From Mycobacterium sp. MS1601 (GTDB taxonomy: Bacteria > Actinomycetota > Actinomycetes > Mycobacteriales > Mycobacteriaceae): a stretch of DNA of 64,000 nt. The notes beneath the pieces are model-generated. The model was not told the DNA's origin, made no database searches, and was given only the letters and a program-made list of their open reading frames with translations. The translations under genes were made by a program, and so were the position numbers. This document shows positions 25,685 through 36,300 of this stretch, in pieces (the first letter of the stretch is position 1; each line of letters opens with the position of its first letter). The DNA is taken from positions 310,001-374,000 of the forward strand of contig NZ_CP019420.1 of the NCBI RefSeq assembly GCF_001984215.1, in the 5' to 3' direction.

Positions 25685-27054
25685 AAGCCCTTCCCGGGGT
25701 TCAGAATCCCGTACGGATCCAGTGCGTGCTTGATCGCCCGATGCATGTCGAGCACCACTGGGTCCAACTCCTTGGCCAGACCATCACGTTTCAACAGCTC
25801 GACACCGTGTTCGCCGGTGACCGTGCCGCCGAGCTCCAAAGCCGCATCGATGATCTCGGCGAAGGCGGCCTGCGCCCGCCAGCGCGCATCGTCGTCGTCG
25901 TCGTGCGGGGTGATGAGCAGCGGGTGCAAGTTACCGTCACCGGCGTGCGCGATGTTGGCGATCGTGGTCCCATGCCGCAGGCCTATCTGTTCGATGCGCG
26001 ACAGCATCTGCGCAACATGCCGTTTGGGGACACAGACATCCTCGGTGAGGACGGGCCCGAGCCGCTCCATCGCGGGGTAGGCCAGCCGCCGAGCAGCAAA
26101 CAGCGTGTCGGACTCCTGCTGATCGGTGGACATCGCCGACCAGGACGCACCCGCGGCATCAAAACACTGCTGCATGGCCAGCGCCTCCCGCGCCCCCGTC
26201 GGGTCCTCGGTGTCGATCCGACCCAGCAGTACAGCATTGGCGTCCACGGCCAGGCCCATGTTCTTCCACGCGTCGACGGCCAACAGGCACTGCCGGTCGA
26301 CGAGTTCCAGCGCCGACGGGGTGAGTCCCTGGGCAGCGACGTTCTGCACCGCACGGCCGGCGTCCACCACGGAGTCGAAATAACCTGCGACGGTGCGCTG
26401 CGGCCCTTGCAGTGGGCGCAGTTTCACCGTCACCTCGGTGATGATGCCGAGGGTGCCCTCCGAGCCGACCATCAGCGCCGCCAGGCTGTAGCCGGCCACA
26501 CCTTTGGCCGTGGTCCGGCCGAGACGCACCAGGTCGCCGGTACCGGTGACCACCTGCATGCCCATCACGTAATCGCCTGTCACACCGTATTTCACGCAGC
26601 ACAGTCCGCCGGCGTTGGTGGCAACATTCCCCCCGATGGTCGACCACGGTGAGCTGGCCGGATCCGGTGGGTACCAGAGTCCTTTCACCGCGGCCGCCGC
26701 ACGCAGATCGTCGTTGACCACGCCGGGTTGCACGACGGCGTAACGCTCGAGCGTGTCGATGCCCACGATGGCATTCATGGCCTCGAGCGCGATGACGACG
26801 CAACCGTCCACGGCGTTGGCCCCACCCGAGAGCCCTGTTCCCGCGCCACGGGTGACCACCGGGGTCTTGTACTCAAAGCAGATCCGCACGATCTTCTGGA
26901 CGTCTTCGGCAGAGACCGGACGTACCACCGCCAGGGGCGCCTCGTACGGGGCCCATTCGGCTTCGTCGTGCGCGTACGACGCCGTGACGTCCGGGTCGAG
27001 GACCAGACGGTCAGCGGGCAGATGTTCGCGCAAGGCCTCGATGACTGTGAACAC
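25681..27054 (-). CDS. FAD-linked oxidase, GlcD/D-lactate dehydrogenase type
   Basis: The 457-residue protein has an FAD-binding type-4 domain (TRGAGTGLSGGA, GGNVATNAGGLCCVKYGVTGDYV region, with landmark NVATNAGG) and a FAD-oxidase C-terminal domain with the metal/substrate motif GDGNLHPL and GEHGVE. This is the layout of glycolate oxidase subunit GlcD and D-2-hydroxyacid dehydrogenases. It probably oxidises a 2-hydroxyacid at the membrane with FAD; glycolate and D-lactate cannot be distinguished from sequence alone. Confidence 0.88.
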   Translation of the reverse strand: MFTVIEALREHLPADRLVLDPDVTASYAHDEAEWAPYEAPLAVVRPVSAEDVQKIVRICFEYKTPVVTRGAGTGLSGGANAVDGCVVIALEAMNAIVGIDTLERYAVVQPGVVNDDLRAAAAVKGLWYPPDPASSPWSTIGGNVATNAGGLCCVKYGVTGDYVMGMQVVTGTGDLVRLGRTTAKGVAGYSLAALMVGSEGTLGIITEVTVKLRPLQGPQRTVAGYFDSVVDAGRAVQNVAAQGLTPSALELVDRQCLLAVDAWKNMGLAVDANAVLLGRIDTEDPTGAREALAMQQCFDAAGASWSAMSTDQQESDTLFAARRLAYPAMERLGPVLTEDVCVPKRHVAQMLSRIEQIGLRHGTTIANIAHAGDGNLHPLLITPHDDDDDARWRAQAAFAEIIDAALELGGTVTGEHGVELLKRDGLAKELDPVVLDMHRAIKHALDPYGILNPGKGF

Positions 27055-27119
27055 AGCAAAGACGGTAGCGCTGTCGGGTTGGCGCAGGCAGTCCCGGCGG
27101 CCGCGCCGCGACGGAGGCA

Positions 27120-28130
27120 GTGTCCGAATACCGCTTCCGTCGCAGGCCGAAGAGCGGATACTCGACTCCGAACGCCGTCGGACGAAAGGGTGCGCCGTTG
27201 ATCCCCGAGAAGCCCCAACCGATCCCCTCAGATGCCATCGAGGCTGCGACCGCGCTACGAAACCAGCTCAGCTCCGCCGGCACCCCATTCACCGTCGGGA
27301 TCGGTTTCAAACAGACGGGCGGCGAATTCACCGACCGGATAGCACTTTTCGTCTATGTGCCACGCAAGATGCCACTGCCCGATGTCCCAGAGCACGAGGT
27401 TGTTCCTGCCGAGTTCGGCGGCTACGAGACCGACGTCGTGGAGATAAATCCAGCCCTGATCGACGATGAATCTCGATACGACCCACTGTGCGGTGGCATC
27501 CATATCTCCCGCCAATACCTGCTTCAGGACGGCATCTTCGTCCCGCGCGCCGGAACACTGGGAGCGGTGGTGCGCAACCGTGCAACAGGACAACACCAAC
27601 TCCTGACCTGTGCCCACGTGGCGCGCTCTACCGGACTCAGCGTGTTCCAACCAGGTCAGGGACTACCGTTCTCGTCGATCATCGGGACAGTCGCCGACTT
27701 ACGAGACACCCAAAACCCGCTGCTGCTCGACTGTGCAGTCATCACACCCAACGGGTCGCGCCCTCTGCAAGCCGCCATGGCAGGGATAGGCCCGGTGCAG
27801 GGAGCCGCCGTACAACTCCCCCTGCTCGGCGAGATGGTGAAGAAACGGGGCATGCGGACGGGACTGACCGAAGGCTTCGTGGTCCGGTACATCGCCTCGT
27901 CGGCCACCCCGGTGTTCGACCAGTTCCACATCAGCGGCGCGATCCCGCTGGTCTCGGTGTTCGCCGGCCACGGCGACTCGGGGTCGGTGGTGCTCAACAC
28001 CGGCAACCAGGTCGTCGGACTCCTGTACGCCATTCCGAGCGAAGACCTGGGCGGCGGTATGTCCAGCAGCGGACTTGCCATGCCGATCCACAACGTCCTG
28101 GAGGCACTGGGCGTCGACATCGCAACGTGA
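27120..28130 (+). CDS. Trypsin-like (S1-fold) serine protease, cytoplasmic type
   Basis: The 336-residue protein has no signal peptide. It contains a chymotrypsin-fold core with a complete apparent triad: His166 in TCAHVAR, Asp204 in LLLDCAVI and Ser287 in GHGDSGS. The N-terminal ~110 residues form a separate domain (VGIGFKQTGGEFTDRIALFVYV) resembling the prodomain-like region seen in some bacterial trypsin-like proteins. The start is uncertain: GTG 27120, or TTG 27198 preceded by GAAAGGG. It begins a three-gene rightward cassette with two giant proteins, so a processing or activating role on these is plausible but unproven. Confidence 0.75.
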   Translation: MSEYRFRRRPKSGYSTPNAVGRKGAPLIPEKPQPIPSDAIEAATALRNQLSSAGTPFTVGIGFKQTGGEFTDRIALFVYVPRKMPLPDVPEHEVVPAEFGGYETDVVEINPALIDDESRYDPLCGGIHISRQYLLQDGIFVPRAGTLGAVVRNRATGQHQLLTCAHVARSTGLSVFQPGQGLPFSSIIGTVADLRDTQNPLLLDCAVITPNGSRPLQAAMAGIGPVQGAAVQLPLLGEMVKKRGMRTGLTEGFVVRYIASSATPVFDQFHISGAIPLVSVFAGHGDSGSVVLNTGNQVVGLLYAIPSEDLGGGMSSSGLAMPIHNVLEALGVDIAT

Positions 28131-28193
28131 TGGCCCACCGCCACACCGATTGAACTGTACTGCTGCACTTCCGGCGACACACCAGGTGAATCG

Positions 28194-31100
28194 ATGAGCT
28201 CACTGCTTGACGTGATCCGGCAGAACCCCGTCGCGGGCACAACCGTCCTGCCGCCGGCGGTGGCGGCGCTGCTCGAAAAGGTGCAACTTCCCGGGCCCGT
28301 ACCCACGGGTCCACTCCCCTACACGGACTCCGCGTCCGCAACCGGCGGCGTCATACCCGGAGCCTTCGGCGCGGCACTCGACGGCCCCGTGACATGGACG
28401 CTCACCCAACAGCCCGGGGAGGGCTTCGTGTTGCAGGTCTCGGGAGCCACCGCCGCAACAGGTGCACCGATCGGTGCGGTGCGCGCCGCCAACCGCACGG
28501 ACCTGGACACCACGCCCCAACGCGCCACCCTCACCCCCACCGGTTTTCCGCTGACTGTCGCCTTCGCCGGCGCACTGACCATCAGTGGCTCCTCAACACA
28601 ACCAGCCACGGTCACCGCAGGCGCCGGCGCACGGGCCGTGCTGTCAACACGACACCTCCTCCTTCCTGGCGGATTCGGCGCCAGTCTGCCCAGCACCGAA
28701 CTGCACCTGACGGCAGACGGACCGCATCTGGGCGATGTCGAATTCATCGTCCCTACCCGGCTGCCCATCGTCGGCGGCCTGGTGCTGCCCGCCGACGTCG
28801 CTACCGTCGCAGCCGGCATCGATGTCGTGGTACCCGTGCCGCGCACGCCCGCCGGAGCGGCGGGGCCGCACGTCTCGGGCACGATGACCTTCCGTCTCGA
28901 CGCCGACGCCTCATTGGCCGACCTGGTACCGCTGGCAATGTCGGCGCTGTTCGAACTGCCTTCGGGTGCATCACCGTTCGGGACCGGAGGCCCGCCGGTG
29001 GCCGAGACGGTGCGCATCCGGGTGACCGCGTCCCGACCACCGGATGATCCCGCTGCCATACAGGTCGCGGTCACCGCCGAGTCCGATGGGGTGGCGGGTC
29101 TGGCGCGGGTCGACCAATCCAGCGACTCATCGGCGGTGGCCGCGGGTGTCACCACCGTCCTCGGGCCGGCGATGGCAGCCCGCGCGGGCACCGCCGGCGC
29201 AGCGGCACTCGGTGTTCTCTACAGTGCCGCCAGCGGTTTCGGGCCTGCTTTCGCTTCGATAGGAGGAATGGTCCTGCACAGCGTGACCCTGCAGGCCACC
29301 ACCTCCACCAGCTCGGTGCCCGTGACACTCGACGTCGAAGGCTCGGTTCAGGCCAAGGAATGGCACGCCGGGCCCCTGCTGCGGATCGGCATGAACCGCC
29401 CGATGCGGGTGCGGTGGTGCAACATCCGGGCTGTCATCGACGTCACCGAAGACACCATCGAGGATGCGATCCGGCTCGACCTGCAGGGTGCGCGCGCCGA
29501 CGTCGTCGACCCAGGTGGATGGGTGGTCGACGGACCTGGCAATCTGTTCGAGGTCATCGGCAGCCGCGGAGGAAGCGGTTCAACCTGGTTCGAGGTGGAC
29601 CTGCGTTTCACCGTCGACCTGGGTCCGGTGCGTGTGTCCGGCGCGACCATCCGCGCCACCTTCGCCGACGACGCGTTGTCACCGGTGGTCGGCCTGCGCG
29701 GGCTGGATGCGTCGGTGGAGTTGCCCGGCGTGCTGCGCGGCGGCGGAAAGGTGAGCATCGCCCAACAACTCGACATCGCCCTGTGGGCCCAGATCGTACC
29801 GTTGCGAGTCAACGGATTCGTGTCTGTCACCCTCGACGGACCTCGAGTGGTGCTCTCGGCCGGCGTCGACCTGCCGGCACCGATTCTGCTGGGACCCACC
29901 GGCCTCGGCCTCTTCTCACTGGCCGCGACCATCGGAACCAACTCCGGGATGCCGGTGCCCGATCCCGCCGATCCGATGAAGTCGCTGCGTATGTGGCGGC
30001 CATGGAACGGACTGGAGGACAGCCCCGGAGATCTGACCTTGGGCGCGGCGGTGGTGATCGGAACGACCGCTGACGACGGATTCACCGCCAATGCGCTCGG
30101 GGTGGTCGGAGTAACGGTGCCGGACTTCGCATTACGTATCGGACTTGACGCGGCGTTCGTCCACGATCGGCGCGACGGCCACGAATTGAGCGACCGAAAC
30201 GACATCGCCACCCACAGCGCCGATCCCGGCCTGTTCATCCTCGGTGGGCTCTCGGCGACTCCCAGCGCGCTGGACATCGGGCTCGAGGCACACCTGACCG
30301 TCCCCTACCTGTTCAAGATGGACATTCCCGCCGCGGGCCATTTCGACGCCGCGGGTTGGTGGATGCACCTCGGCTCCGACGATCGGGTGGGCGGAGTGCC
30401 GACGGGCAGGCCGCCGGGACCGATGAGGGCAACGGTGTTTCCCGGTCTCGGCCCCCTGCAGGTCGACGCCGGGTGGGCGTTCCTGATGATCCGGGGAAAC
30501 GGGATCGAGAAGCTGGCCGGAACCAACCAGACACTCCAGGGGTTCTCGGTGGCCGCCGGTATCGGGTTCAGCCAGGTCTTCGGCCTCAAACCCGTGTTGT
30601 GGGCTGAAGTCTCGGCAAGCCTCATCGCAGCCATCGGCACCCGGCCAGTCACCGTCTGGGCGCAGGGCAGGCTCGACGGCCGGGTGGGGCTCGGACCGTT
30701 CCGGATCGGAGTCAGCGCACAAGCCGAGATCCTGTTGGCCGAAGGTCGAGTCGACCTGCACTTCGAGGTGTGTGCCGTCGTCGACCTCTTTTTCACCGAG
30801 CTCAAGGGTTGCATCGACATCGGCAGCGACACAGCTCCGTTGACTCAGGCGCCGGCACCCGACCCGTGGCCGCTGCCCACCATTACCCTGGCCGACGGCC
30901 TCGGCCGCCTGTTGACCGACCCCCTCGACCCGACGGCTGGGCATCTGGCCATGCACAGCGGTGACGGTCCCGCCGGTGGGTGGTCGGCCACCCCGAAGGT
31001 ATGGCCCGATACCATTCCGTTGCTGACCTTTCCGATCGCGCCCGTGATCGACAGCGGGGCCGGGATCCGGCATGAGGTGCACGCGGGACTGTCCGGCTCG

Positions 31101-33302
31101 GGTCGCTTCCAACACGAATGGCATCTGTCCGCGGTGCGACTGGAGCGGATCACCGACGCGGGTCCCGTCCCCATTCCACTCGACACCGTGTCCGCCTGGC
31201 AGGTCCCCAGCGATGTGTCTGCCGATGCGCCCACCGCTGTCACATCGGACCAGCGTCAGTTGGCGCTGCTCACCGTGCAACAGGGGCTCTCCCTGGTCCA
31301 CCAGGCCGCGCCCGCCGACGGCAGCATCCCACCCAGCGTCGCGCAGGCTGCCGACACCTGCCACTGGCGACCCCGCGCCGGAGCCGCATGGACCTTCGGT
31401 GGTGACGCACGTCGCCTGCCCGAGCCGCGGCAGTGGCGCGTGCTGCCACGGGACAGTCTGCTCGGGTTCCCCACGCGCTGGCCCACTTTCACCCGCGCCG
31501 TGGGTTTCGACGTCCACAGTCCGGACGTCGACCCGAAAGAACTTCTCGCCGGTGTCACCACCACCGGCTGGGTGGATGACGGTGGGGTGCTGGCGTTCGC
31601 CGCTCCTGTCGACGTCGACGGTGAATCCTTCGAGGGGGCGTTACGCCTGTGGGGACGCACCAGTGCCGGTACCGAGGAGCAGCCACCACCTGCCCGGCAT
31701 CAGATTCTGCTGCGGGAACCGATCGCCGACGGGTACCTGCTGATCGACACCGGGCACGGGCCGCGTGACGATGCGTCGTGGCTGGCCGCCACCGTCATCA
31801 CCTCCTCGGGCAGCAGGCCTGCTCAGATCGAACGCGCGGACGGACCGCCTGGACTATGGCGTGTCCTTCTCTCCGGAGGAAGCCCGTGCCAGGCAGTGGA
31901 ATTGCAGTCGGACCAGCCACGCCCGTTGGCGGTTCTGGGTCTGTGGGCCACCGCCTCGGCCATGGTGCGTCACGCCGCGGCGTCGACATCGGACGCCGCG
32001 AAGCTCACCGAACTGCCTCCCACCTCACTCGTGGACGGCACCGGTCGGGTGGTGCTGGATGCCGACAGCCGCTACCGCATCAGTGTGACACTGGCCTACC
32101 GCGACCGGGTGGACGCACTGACATCAACCGTCGTTGCCGATTCACGCACCGTCCATTGGTTCTTCCGGACGGCGGGCAGAGATCCCAAAGCCAAGGCAGC
32201 CCAGACCGGTGGGGCCGCCGCCGCTGCAGCGACACCGTGGGCCGACACCGTCGTCGCGCCCTGGAAAAGCAGCACCACCGCGGTGACGACCAAAACGGCG
32301 TACTCCCAGATCAATCGGTTCGATCCGGCATTCCTGTCGCGGTACCTCACCGGATACACGCCCGATGATCACGACCAGTTCCATTTCACCGGGGACTCGG
32401 TCTCGGCCACATTTCTGGCGCCGCACATCGCTGCGCTTGCCGCCCGGATGGGTCGCGGAATCACCCTCACCGCACGACGGACCGACCGGTCCGACGGCCC
32501 ACGCCTGTTCGTCACGACGGACCTCGTGCACGCGGTGCTGCCCGACGGCGTGCACGGCAAGGGACTGTCGGCCGCCGACCTCCTTGGTCGCGCCGCTCGC
32601 GAAATCGGTTGCCCCGCAATGCCGGACGGCGCAAAGCTCGGGGGCCTGCTGCCGCTGCAGCCGCAGACCCCATACGAACTCTCGGTGGGCCTACCCCTGA
32701 CCGGGCAGACGTTCCGTACCGGTGACCCCGAACTGGACGGGATCACCTTCACCACCTCGGCCTACGACGGACCGCACAGTCTCATCGAGAGTTTCAACCT
32801 CGTGCCGGACAACGTCCCGTTGGCGTCAGCGCCGACCGCGCACGGCGATCTGGCCATCGGAGCCGGCGGCAGCGGAGACTCCGCTGCCCTGCTCACCCTG
32901 TCCGACGAAATCATCACCGGTGACGCCGAGCTCGAACACGTCCTGGCCTCAATCGGGCTTCCACCGTTGCGGCCCGTCGCCGGACCGCGGAGTACAGTCC
33001 TGTGGGCCAAGACAGATTCCTGGGGCGTCGCCGGCCTGCTGATGGAATCCCCTGAGCCGCTGGACCGGCAGGGCCGCATGGGAATCCACGCGGCGACGGT
33101 GAACGCGACGGCTTTGCCCGTTGTGCGTCAATCGCAGTCCGGCAGCAGGGTGCTGTGGCTGCGCCGCGGCGTGATACAGCTGTCGCAACCGACCTGGCTG
33201 ACCGTCACCGCCGATGATCGCGGGGCAACGTTTAAGAGACGGCTCAGGGTGCAGCCGCGACCACGTTTTCTACAGGGAGTCATCAAGGCGGCGCAACTGT
33301 GA
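28194..33302 (+). CDS. 1702-residue beta-rich protein of unknown function
   Basis: No signal peptide or lipobox is visible. Much of the chain alternates hydrophobic and polar residues with frequent Gly and Asp turns, indicating beta-sandwich or beta-solenoid structure. A Gly/Ala-rich hydrophobic stretch (about residues 325-365) could insert into a membrane. A central region (about 560-890) has repeated G-x-G strands (e.g. FPGLGPLQVDAGWAF, VGLGPFRIGVSAQAEIL), then an Ala-rich linker near 1340 and a basic C-terminus. It begins 63 bases after the protease gene; its stop overlaps the next start by 4 bases. I cannot assign a family. Confidence 0.7.
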   Translation: MSSLLDVIRQNPVAGTTVLPPAVAALLEKVQLPGPVPTGPLPYTDSASATGGVIPGAFGAALDGPVTWTLTQQPGEGFVLQVSGATAATGAPIGAVRAANRTDLDTTPQRATLTPTGFPLTVAFAGALTISGSSTQPATVTAGAGARAVLSTRHLLLPGGFGASLPSTELHLTADGPHLGDVEFIVPTRLPIVGGLVLPADVATVAAGIDVVVPVPRTPAGAAGPHVSGTMTFRLDADASLADLVPLAMSALFELPSGASPFGTGGPPVAETVRIRVTASRPPDDPAAIQVAVTAESDGVAGLARVDQSSDSSAVAAGVTTVLGPAMAARAGTAGAAALGVLYSAASGFGPAFASIGGMVLHSVTLQATTSTSSVPVTLDVEGSVQAKEWHAGPLLRIGMNRPMRVRWCNIRAVIDVTEDTIEDAIRLDLQGARADVVDPGGWVVDGPGNLFEVIGSRGGSGSTWFEVDLRFTVDLGPVRVSGATIRATFADDALSPVVGLRGLDASVELPGVLRGGGKVSIAQQLDIALWAQIVPLRVNGFVSVTLDGPRVVLSAGVDLPAPILLGPTGLGLFSLAATIGTNSGMPVPDPADPMKSLRMWRPWNGLEDSPGDLTLGAAVVIGTTADDGFTANALGVVGVTVPDFALRIGLDAAFVHDRRDGHELSDRNDIATHSADPGLFILGGLSATPSALDIGLEAHLTVPYLFKMDIPAAGHFDAAGWWMHLGSDDRVGGVPTGRPPGPMRATVFPGLGPLQVDAGWAFLMIRGNGIEKLAGTNQTLQGFSVAAGIGFSQVFGLKPVLWAEVSASLIAAIGTRPVTVWAQGRLDGRVGLGPFRIGVSAQAEILLAEGRVDLHFEVCAVVDLFFTELKGCIDIGSDTAPLTQAPAPDPWPLPTITLADGLGRLLTDPLDPTAGHLAMHSGDGPAGGWSATPKVWPDTIPLLTFPIAPVIDSGAGIRHEVHAGLSGSGRFQHEWHLSAVRLERITDAGPVPIPLDTVSAWQVPSDVSADAPTAVTSDQRQLALLTVQQGLSLVHQAAPADGSIPPSVAQAADTCHWRPRAGAAWTFGGDARRLPEPRQWRVLPRDSLLGFPTRWPTFTRAVGFDVHSPDVDPKELLAGVTTTGWVDDGGVLAFAAPVDVDGESFEGALRLWGRTSAGTEEQPPPARHQILLREPIADGYLLIDTGHGPRDDASWLAATVITSSGSRPAQIERADGPPGLWRVLLSGGSPCQAVELQSDQPRPLAVLGLWATASAMVRHAAASTSDAAKLTELPPTSLVDGTGRVVLDADSRYRISVTLAYRDRVDALTSTVVADSRTVHWFFRTAGRDPKAKAAQTGGAAAAAATPWADTVVAPWKSSTTAVTTKTAYSQINRFDPAFLSRYLTGYTPDDHDQFHFTGDSVSATFLAPHIAALAARMGRGITLTARRTDRSDGPRLFVTTDLVHAVLPDGVHGKGLSAADLLGRAAREIGCPAMPDGAKLGGLLPLQPQTPYELSVGLPLTGQTFRTGDPELDGITFTTSAYDGPHSLIESFNLVPDNVPLASAPTAHGDLAIGAGGSGDSAALLTLSDEIITGDAELEHVLASIGLPPLRPVAGPRSTVLWAKTDSWGVAGLLMESPEPLDRQGRMGIHAATVNATALPVVRQSQSGSRVLWLRRGVIQLSQPTWLTVTADDRGATFKRRLRVQPRPRFLQGVIKAAQL

Positions 33303-36300
33303 GCATGTTCTCCCGATCCGTGGTGGCGCTGGGCGAGGCCGCCTTCATCGGCACCGACGACAACAGCGTGCCCGATGGCCTCTACTGGCGCGTGACCCCG
33401 GGTGGATCCGCAGACCTGCCGTCCGGGCCGATTCTGCTGCGCCACCTCGATGTCGCCGCTGCGGCGGTGGACGCCGTGGATGCCGCCACCGGCGCCGCGC
33501 CCGACGGGCAGACGCGGGTCACCCCGGACGCACCGGTACTGCTGCTGCCGCAGTCGTTTCCCGGCGCGATCATCTGCTGGGCTCACTTACAGATCGAAGG
33601 CGACGTCCGAGTGGCGGCGATCTCGGGGCGGGTGGCCGTCGGCGGCGCGTGCGTCGAACTGTCGGCGCGCACCCACGAGCCGTACACCGTTGCCGGCCAC
33701 GACATGGCGGGTGTGCTGGTCTCCGGGGACGGTCGCATCATCGAATCCGCGTTCTTCGCCCTGCCAACCGAATTCTCCGGCGACACTGGAGATATCCCGT
33801 TCGGTCCACACGTCCACGCACCTCCGGAGGACGTGATTCCCGGTCGTGGCTACGCGTTTCCCGGCGAACCGGCCTCGTGGAAGGATCGTGTCGCCCTCAG
33901 TGCGCCGCGAGCGAAGGTCCCCTATGCCCATCTCGATCCACACGGACCGTGGGATGCGGAGGCCGAGTTGAACCGGGTTGAGCACCTGTGCCGCACCGAC
34001 CGCTCCGTCGCCGAATGGCTCCACATCGCCTACAACGCAGTGGTTTCCGGTGAACGCGGCATTCTCACCGGCACCACCAGGGCTGCCGGTGACCCCTACC
34101 GCGTGGTGGCGGTGCAAACCTGTGCGACGGCGTTGACGGTCGGCGCGCTGGATCCGGGTGTCGGACGCTGGTTGGGCCGCTCCGGGATGCTGCCACACGG
34201 CGTGGTCGACGCCCAGGGATTCAGCCTGCTGGTGGCGACGGTGCCGCTGCACGTGTACAGCGGCAGCCTGCCGATCGGCGTGACAGTGGTGCACGACTCC
34301 TCCGACGAATCCCTCTACGACAACCGGATCGGAGCCGACGGTGGCTATCTGAACCTTGTCGACGAGGTGCGGAACTGGCCGCCGCACCCTGAGTTCGGAC
34401 CACCGGACCTTCTCCTGGCGCATATCCCGATGCCGTACACCGTCGGAGTGACGCCGGCCCGTCCGGTGCAACCGGTGCTCGAGGTTGCTCCGGTCCATGC
34501 CGCCGCACCCGGCGGTGCTGCTCCGTGGTGGGCTCCCGACCGTCCCCGACGCTGGGAACAATCCATCACAATCGGAAGCCGGCCGGTTTCGGCCTACGCA
34601 CTGCACGGCCCGATCCCCCGCGGGCCTGTCGCCTTCGTGCGCTCCGCGCCTACGCAGCAGAGCCTGCATCCGGTGCTGGAAGGCACCGATCTGGCCGCGC
34701 CGATGGTGCCGGGTTGGTCTGCTGTCGGCGCCTCGGTGCTGACAGGTGCAGAGGAAGTGGCCGAGGAAACCGAGGCGACGCCGGTGACCTGGTCGGTGAC
34801 GCTCAGCGACTGGATCGGCCGGTGGGGTGAACCGGGCGTCCTCAGTCCGGTCGAACCACCCGAGCCCCCACCGCCCGCACCGCCCACCATCGAGGCCGGA
34901 TTGGATCGGAGTGTCCTGCCCGCCGGATCCGCTTCGACGTCACCCGGTGACGTTCACGTGTTGTTTCGTGTTCCTCCGGCCACACTGCCGGGCGCGCTAC
35001 GGCCGCACAGCATCATCTGGTCCGTCAACGGAGGCGATCCCCGGTCACTGGATCTCGTCAGTGCGGCCACCGATCCCGGCGAGGCGGCGATTCTGGTCCG
35101 GACGCGGTTCCCCGCGCCGCCAACCACTCCCGGCGAACATGCGACCGTTCTCATCAAAGCGCATGTTGTCGACAGTCGCGGCACCTCGTCGGAATCGGTT
35201 TCGTCGATCGTCGACGTCAGCGACGGACGTCCCCTGCGGCCTCCTACCGTGTCACCGCACCTGCTGTTGACGTCACGCCGCTCGGGAGATCCGCATGTGT
35301 CGATCACGGTGACTGTCCGCGCACCCGGTGGTCTCAGCGACGGGGCCTATCGCTTCTACGTCGCTTCGGAGTCGGCGCTGCGCACCGCAGCGGGCATCCC
35401 GAACCCGGGAGGCGTCACCCGCGCTGCCCGCGCCCAACAGATCGGTGGCGTGACCGGCGCGGCGGCCCGGCGGGCATCGATGCCGGCGCTGCCCGCGCCC
35501 GTCCAGGTGGACTCCGGACTTGCCAGCGCCCGATTGGAGATACCCGCGGGCACCGTCGATGTGCTCGCGGTCCGTGCCGTCCCTGTCACTGCCGAGGTGA
35601 ACGGGCAGGGGCGCATCGTGCGCGACGGGGTGGAAGCGCCGTTCGCGACGGTCCGGCCGGCGTTCGTCGTCGTCCCTCTCGACGACGTTCCGCCCACCCC
35701 GGAACTCGAACTCGTCCCGACAGCCGCAGCTTCGGGGTCCGAATCCACCCGGGTTCTTGCTCGGATCACTGTGCGCGGCGTTCCAGCAAACGTGCTGGAC
35801 CATTATGCGCAGGAGCCACTTCAGGCACGTGTCGTAGAAGCGTCAACGGAGGGTGACCCGTGGTTCTGGCCCGAGATTGCCACAGTCGCGTTGCAACAGT
35901 CTGGCGATGATCCATCATTGTTCACTGCCGAGGTGGGCGTCGATGTCCCGGCGTGGTCGTGTGCCGGGTTGGCCGTCGCGGTGCGCTACCCGCCCGAGGA
36001 CATGGTCATTCCCGGCGCCGACGTCGTGCTCGCCCCCGAGTTGACGGCGACCGGAGTGCAAGGCTCCCGCATCGAGTCACCGTGGGGGCCGGTCTCGGTA
36101 CCGGCATGGGTGCAGGTCACCGGAAACGAACCCGGAGTCTTCTCTGCCCCCGACGGACTGGGTGGCGTACGAGTCACGACCTTCGGACTGCCCGAACTCG
36201 CCTCGGGCGCAGCGACCTTCCGGATGAAGATCCACAGCGGACTGGGTGGTGCGATGCAGGAGGTCGCCGACGTGGCGGTGACGCCGCAGACCCCCGAGGT

